From: Klebsiella pneumoniae | Lineage (GTDB): Bacteria; Myxococcota_A; UBA796; SXON01 | Assembly (NCBI GenBank): GCA_945862325.1 | Contig: CAMAXZ010000014.1 | Coordinates: forward strand, 29,982 to 93,981 | Direction: 5' to 3' | DNA length: 64,000 nt | In this document: piece by piece, positions 62,460-64,000 of the stretch | Numbering within the stretch: the first letter of the stretch is position 1 | Layout of the letters: every line of letters starts with the position of its first letter | Translations under genes and position numbers: made by a program | The notes under the pieces: generated by a model | What the model was told of the DNA's origin: nothing | What the model saw: only the letters and a program-made list of their open reading frames with translations | Database searches by the model: none

Positions 62460-63734
62460 TCAGATGGCCGTGCTGGTGATGTTCCAGGTGATCGACGCGG
62501 CGGGGATGGGGCCGATGGGCGTACGCACGAAGCTCTTCGTCCCCGCGTCCCAAAGGTAGCGGCGAAGCTCCTTCTGGTTGTCGGCGGCGACGTACAGCTC
62601 GAGCTTGCCGTCGCCGTCCAGGTCCGCGCCCCACGCGGCGTGCTCGTACCCGCTCGAGGCGCGGTCGATGACCTCGGACACCCACTTCCCGTCCGCGCTC
62701 GTGCGTGCGATCCACAACCCGGAGTCCATCGCGGCGGCGATGAGGTCGACGTCCCCGTCGTGATCGAAGTCGCCGGGCACGAGGAAGCGCGTCTGCCGAT
62801 CCTCGATGACGAGGCGGACCTCCGCCTTGAAGGTGCCGTCCTTCTGGAGGAGGTACTGGCGCACCTCGACGGGCACCGACACCACGGGCTTTCCGCCCTC
62901 GATCTTCGTCTCGGCCTCGATCACGCCGTAGAACTCGGACTTCCCGTCGCCGTCGACGTCGGTCGCGAGCAGCTCCTTCGCGTGGCGGCCCTCGAAGTGC
63001 TCGACCACGGTGCGCACGAAGGTGGTGCCGTCCCATCGGTACATGACCACGTCGCCCGGCTGGCTCTCGCCGCTCGACCGGTTCCGTCCGGTGGGGGTCG
63101 CGAAGAACTCCTTCTTGCCGTCGCCGTCGATGTCGCCGACCTCGATCTCGTGGACGAAGGTGTCGGCCGCGCGGTCGAGCTCGGTCACGACGAGCTTGCC
63201 CTCCGTGTCGAACCGGCCGACCGCGACGACGCCGAAGTCGTGGGTAGCCATGACGAGGTCGTCCTTGCCGTCGTGGTCGACGTCGCCGATCTCGAGATCG
63301 CGGATGCGATCGAACTTACCGCCCCAGCTCGGGTTCCAGAGGCCTTCGCTCCGCCACGTGCCTTCCTCGAAGCGCCAACGCTTCAGCCAGGCGTCCTCCG
63401 CGCCGATCGTGTAGATCGCGCCTTCGTGCGCCATGGCCTTGTGGAACACGTTGCTCGCGCCGTCCTCGAGCTTGGAGGACTTCCAGCCGTCCGGCGTCTG
63501 GCGCCAGAGGGTCACCAACGCGGCGCCGGGCTTCGCCTTGCCGTCCGGCCCCTTCGAGAATTGGGCCTGCGCGAGCAGCAGGGTCGGGTAGGGACCTCCC
63601 ACCAGGGGCTCTTGCACCGGCGCGGCCGGCGCGGGTATCGGGGCGAGACGACCCGCGGCGTCCGGCTTCGGAGGCTCGGGTTTGTCTCCACAACCGACGA
63701 GCGCGAGCACAGCGAGGATGGATCCAGGGGTCAT
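62460..63734 (-). CDS. FG-GAP/VCBS-repeat lipoprotein
   Basis: A 424-residue lipoprotein (LAVLALVGC). A Pro/Ala spacer (residues 18-45) precedes a propeller-like domain with repeating Asp loops: DVDHDGKDDLVMA, DIDGDGKKEFFA, DVDGDGKSEFYG, DFDHDGDVDLIAA and DLDGDGKLELYVA. Such surface proteins often bind calcium and other proteins. The ATG has GGAG upstream. It lies opposite glgP with a 10-base gap. It is similar in type, but not closely, to the FG-GAP/ASPIC protein at 26563. Confidence 0.85.
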   Translation of the reverse strand: MTPGSILAVLALVGCGDKPEPPKPDAAGRLAPIPAPAAPVQEPLVGGPYPTLLLAQAQFSKGPDGKAKPGAALVTLWRQTPDGWKSSKLEDGASNVFHKAMAHEGAIYTIGAEDAWLKRWRFEEGTWRSEGLWNPSWGGKFDRIRDLEIGDVDHDGKDDLVMATHDFGVVAVGRFDTEGKLVVTELDRAADTFVHEIEVGDIDGDGKKEFFATPTGRNRSSGESQPGDVVMYRWDGTTFVRTVVEHFEGRHAKELLATDVDGDGKSEFYGVIEAETKIEGGKPVVSVPVEVRQYLLQKDGTFKAEVRLVIEDRQTRFLVPGDFDHDGDVDLIAAAMDSGLWIARTSADGKWVSEVIDRASSGYEHAAWGADLDGDGKLELYVAADNQKELRRYLWDAGTKSFVRTPIGPIPAASITWNITSTAI

Positions 63735-63789
63735 GGGAACTCCGTCCCGGGGATAACAATCGCGTCGGCGCGACGCACCGTGAGGGCGC

Positions 63790-63795
63790 TACACT
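63790..63795 (+). promoter_or_regulatory. Putative -10 hexamer (TACACT) of a leaderless promoter
   Basis: GCTACACT is followed by exactly six bases and the GTG at 63802, as at 8588 and 16537 (minus strand). No ribosome-binding site can fit between. Confidence 0.5.
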
Positions 63796-63801
63796 GCGCC
63801 C

Positions 63802-64000
63802 GTGCTTCGTCCTCGAGCCTTGCTCCTCGCTGTGCTCGTGGGCACGGCGCTCGGGTCCTTCGGGTCGGCCCGGGCGGCCACCGGCGACGAGCCCGCCGAC
63901 CCGGAGCTCGTCCTGGTTCCCCCCTCGGCGCGAACCCCGCTCACCCCCGCCTGGCCGGACGAGGTCCCCGCGGCCTGGGACGCGCCGCCGGTGAACGTGA
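63802..64000 (+). CDS. N-terminal part of an exported protein
   Basis: The GTG at 63802 opens a frame that is still open at the window edge (66 codons). The first 26 residues form a signal peptide (LLLAVLVGTALGSFGSARA, cut near ARA|AT). The mature start is acidic and Pro-rich (ATGDEPADPELVLVPPSART). Nothing identifies the family. A TACACT hexamer six bases upstream supports this start. Confidence 0.62.
   Translation, partial: MLRPRALLLAVLVGTALGSFGSARAATGDEPADPELVLVPPSARTPLTPAWPDEVPAAWDAPPVNV

Overview
The window is very GC-rich, densely packed bacterial chromosome. It is probably from an uncultured Myxococcota (former Deltaproteobacteria) lineage. This is inferred from several things together: many short-signal lipoproteins, MopE-type Asp/Cys-rich repeats, FG-GAP proteins, low-complexity Asp-Thr-Gly linkers, and a Tad pilus locus. 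No rRNA, tRNA, insertion sequence, phage gene or CRISPR array was found. About 55 protein genes are supported. Most gaps are shorter than 150 bp and none exceeds 300 bp.

Layout. 1-7405: a divergent partial gene, an amidohydrolase with a Tat-exported and apparently metal-less paralogue, a sugar-nucleotide epimerase, a GH31 glycosidase lipoprotein, and a three-Ig lipoprotein ending in a MopE motif. 7410-13236: PgsA, a lytic transglycosylase, a two-gene heterodimeric ABC exporter and a CE2-type esterase. 13254-21009: an alpha/beta hydrolase, a membrane SGNH protein, two SUMF1-like proteins flanking a Pro/Gly-rich lipoprotein, and a GT-C-like membrane protein. 21021-28098: ThyX and a small lipoprotein, a TPR protein, a class I glutamine amidotransferase, a VWA lipoprotein, and an FG-GAP/ASPIC lipoprotein. 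28117-32562: acetyl-CoA synthetase, a three-enzyme fusion (aldo/keto reductase, PNKP-type kinase, HAD phosphatase), and a 61-residue protein. 32751-37091: YceI, then a coupled set of enoyl-CoA hydratase, two Cys-patterned lipoproteins and glycerol-3-phosphate dehydrogenase. 37110-41546: an overlapping operon of UbiA-like, PEP-synthase/Rph-like and BtaA-like genes. 41648-51872: RNase D and a compact Tad locus. 51874-57096: two UPF0104/LPG-synthase-type membrane proteins, a GAF protein and a GT-C glycosyltransferase. 57093-64000: a PerR-like regulator, a MopE-repeat lipoprotein, a nitrilase, a [2Fe-2S] ferredoxin, a glucan phosphorylase, an FG-GAP lipoprotein and a partial exported protein.

Gene organisation. 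Adjacent same-strand genes repeatedly overlap by four bases (GTGA, ATGA or TTGA), which implies translational coupling. Convergent genes abut or overlap, leaving almost no room for intrinsic terminators. The one convincing intrinsic terminator follows the Flp pilin gene. Several lipoprotein or exported-protein genes have a TAnnnT hexamer only 5-8 nt before the start codon and no Shine-Dalgarno sequence, which suggests leaderless transcripts.

Most notable candidates for undescribed biology: the reductase-kinase-phosphatase fusion, the UbiA/Rph-like/BtaA-like operon, and the paired C-x11-C lipoproteins between a crotonase and GlpD. All functions are inferred from motifs read by eye; no database search was run.
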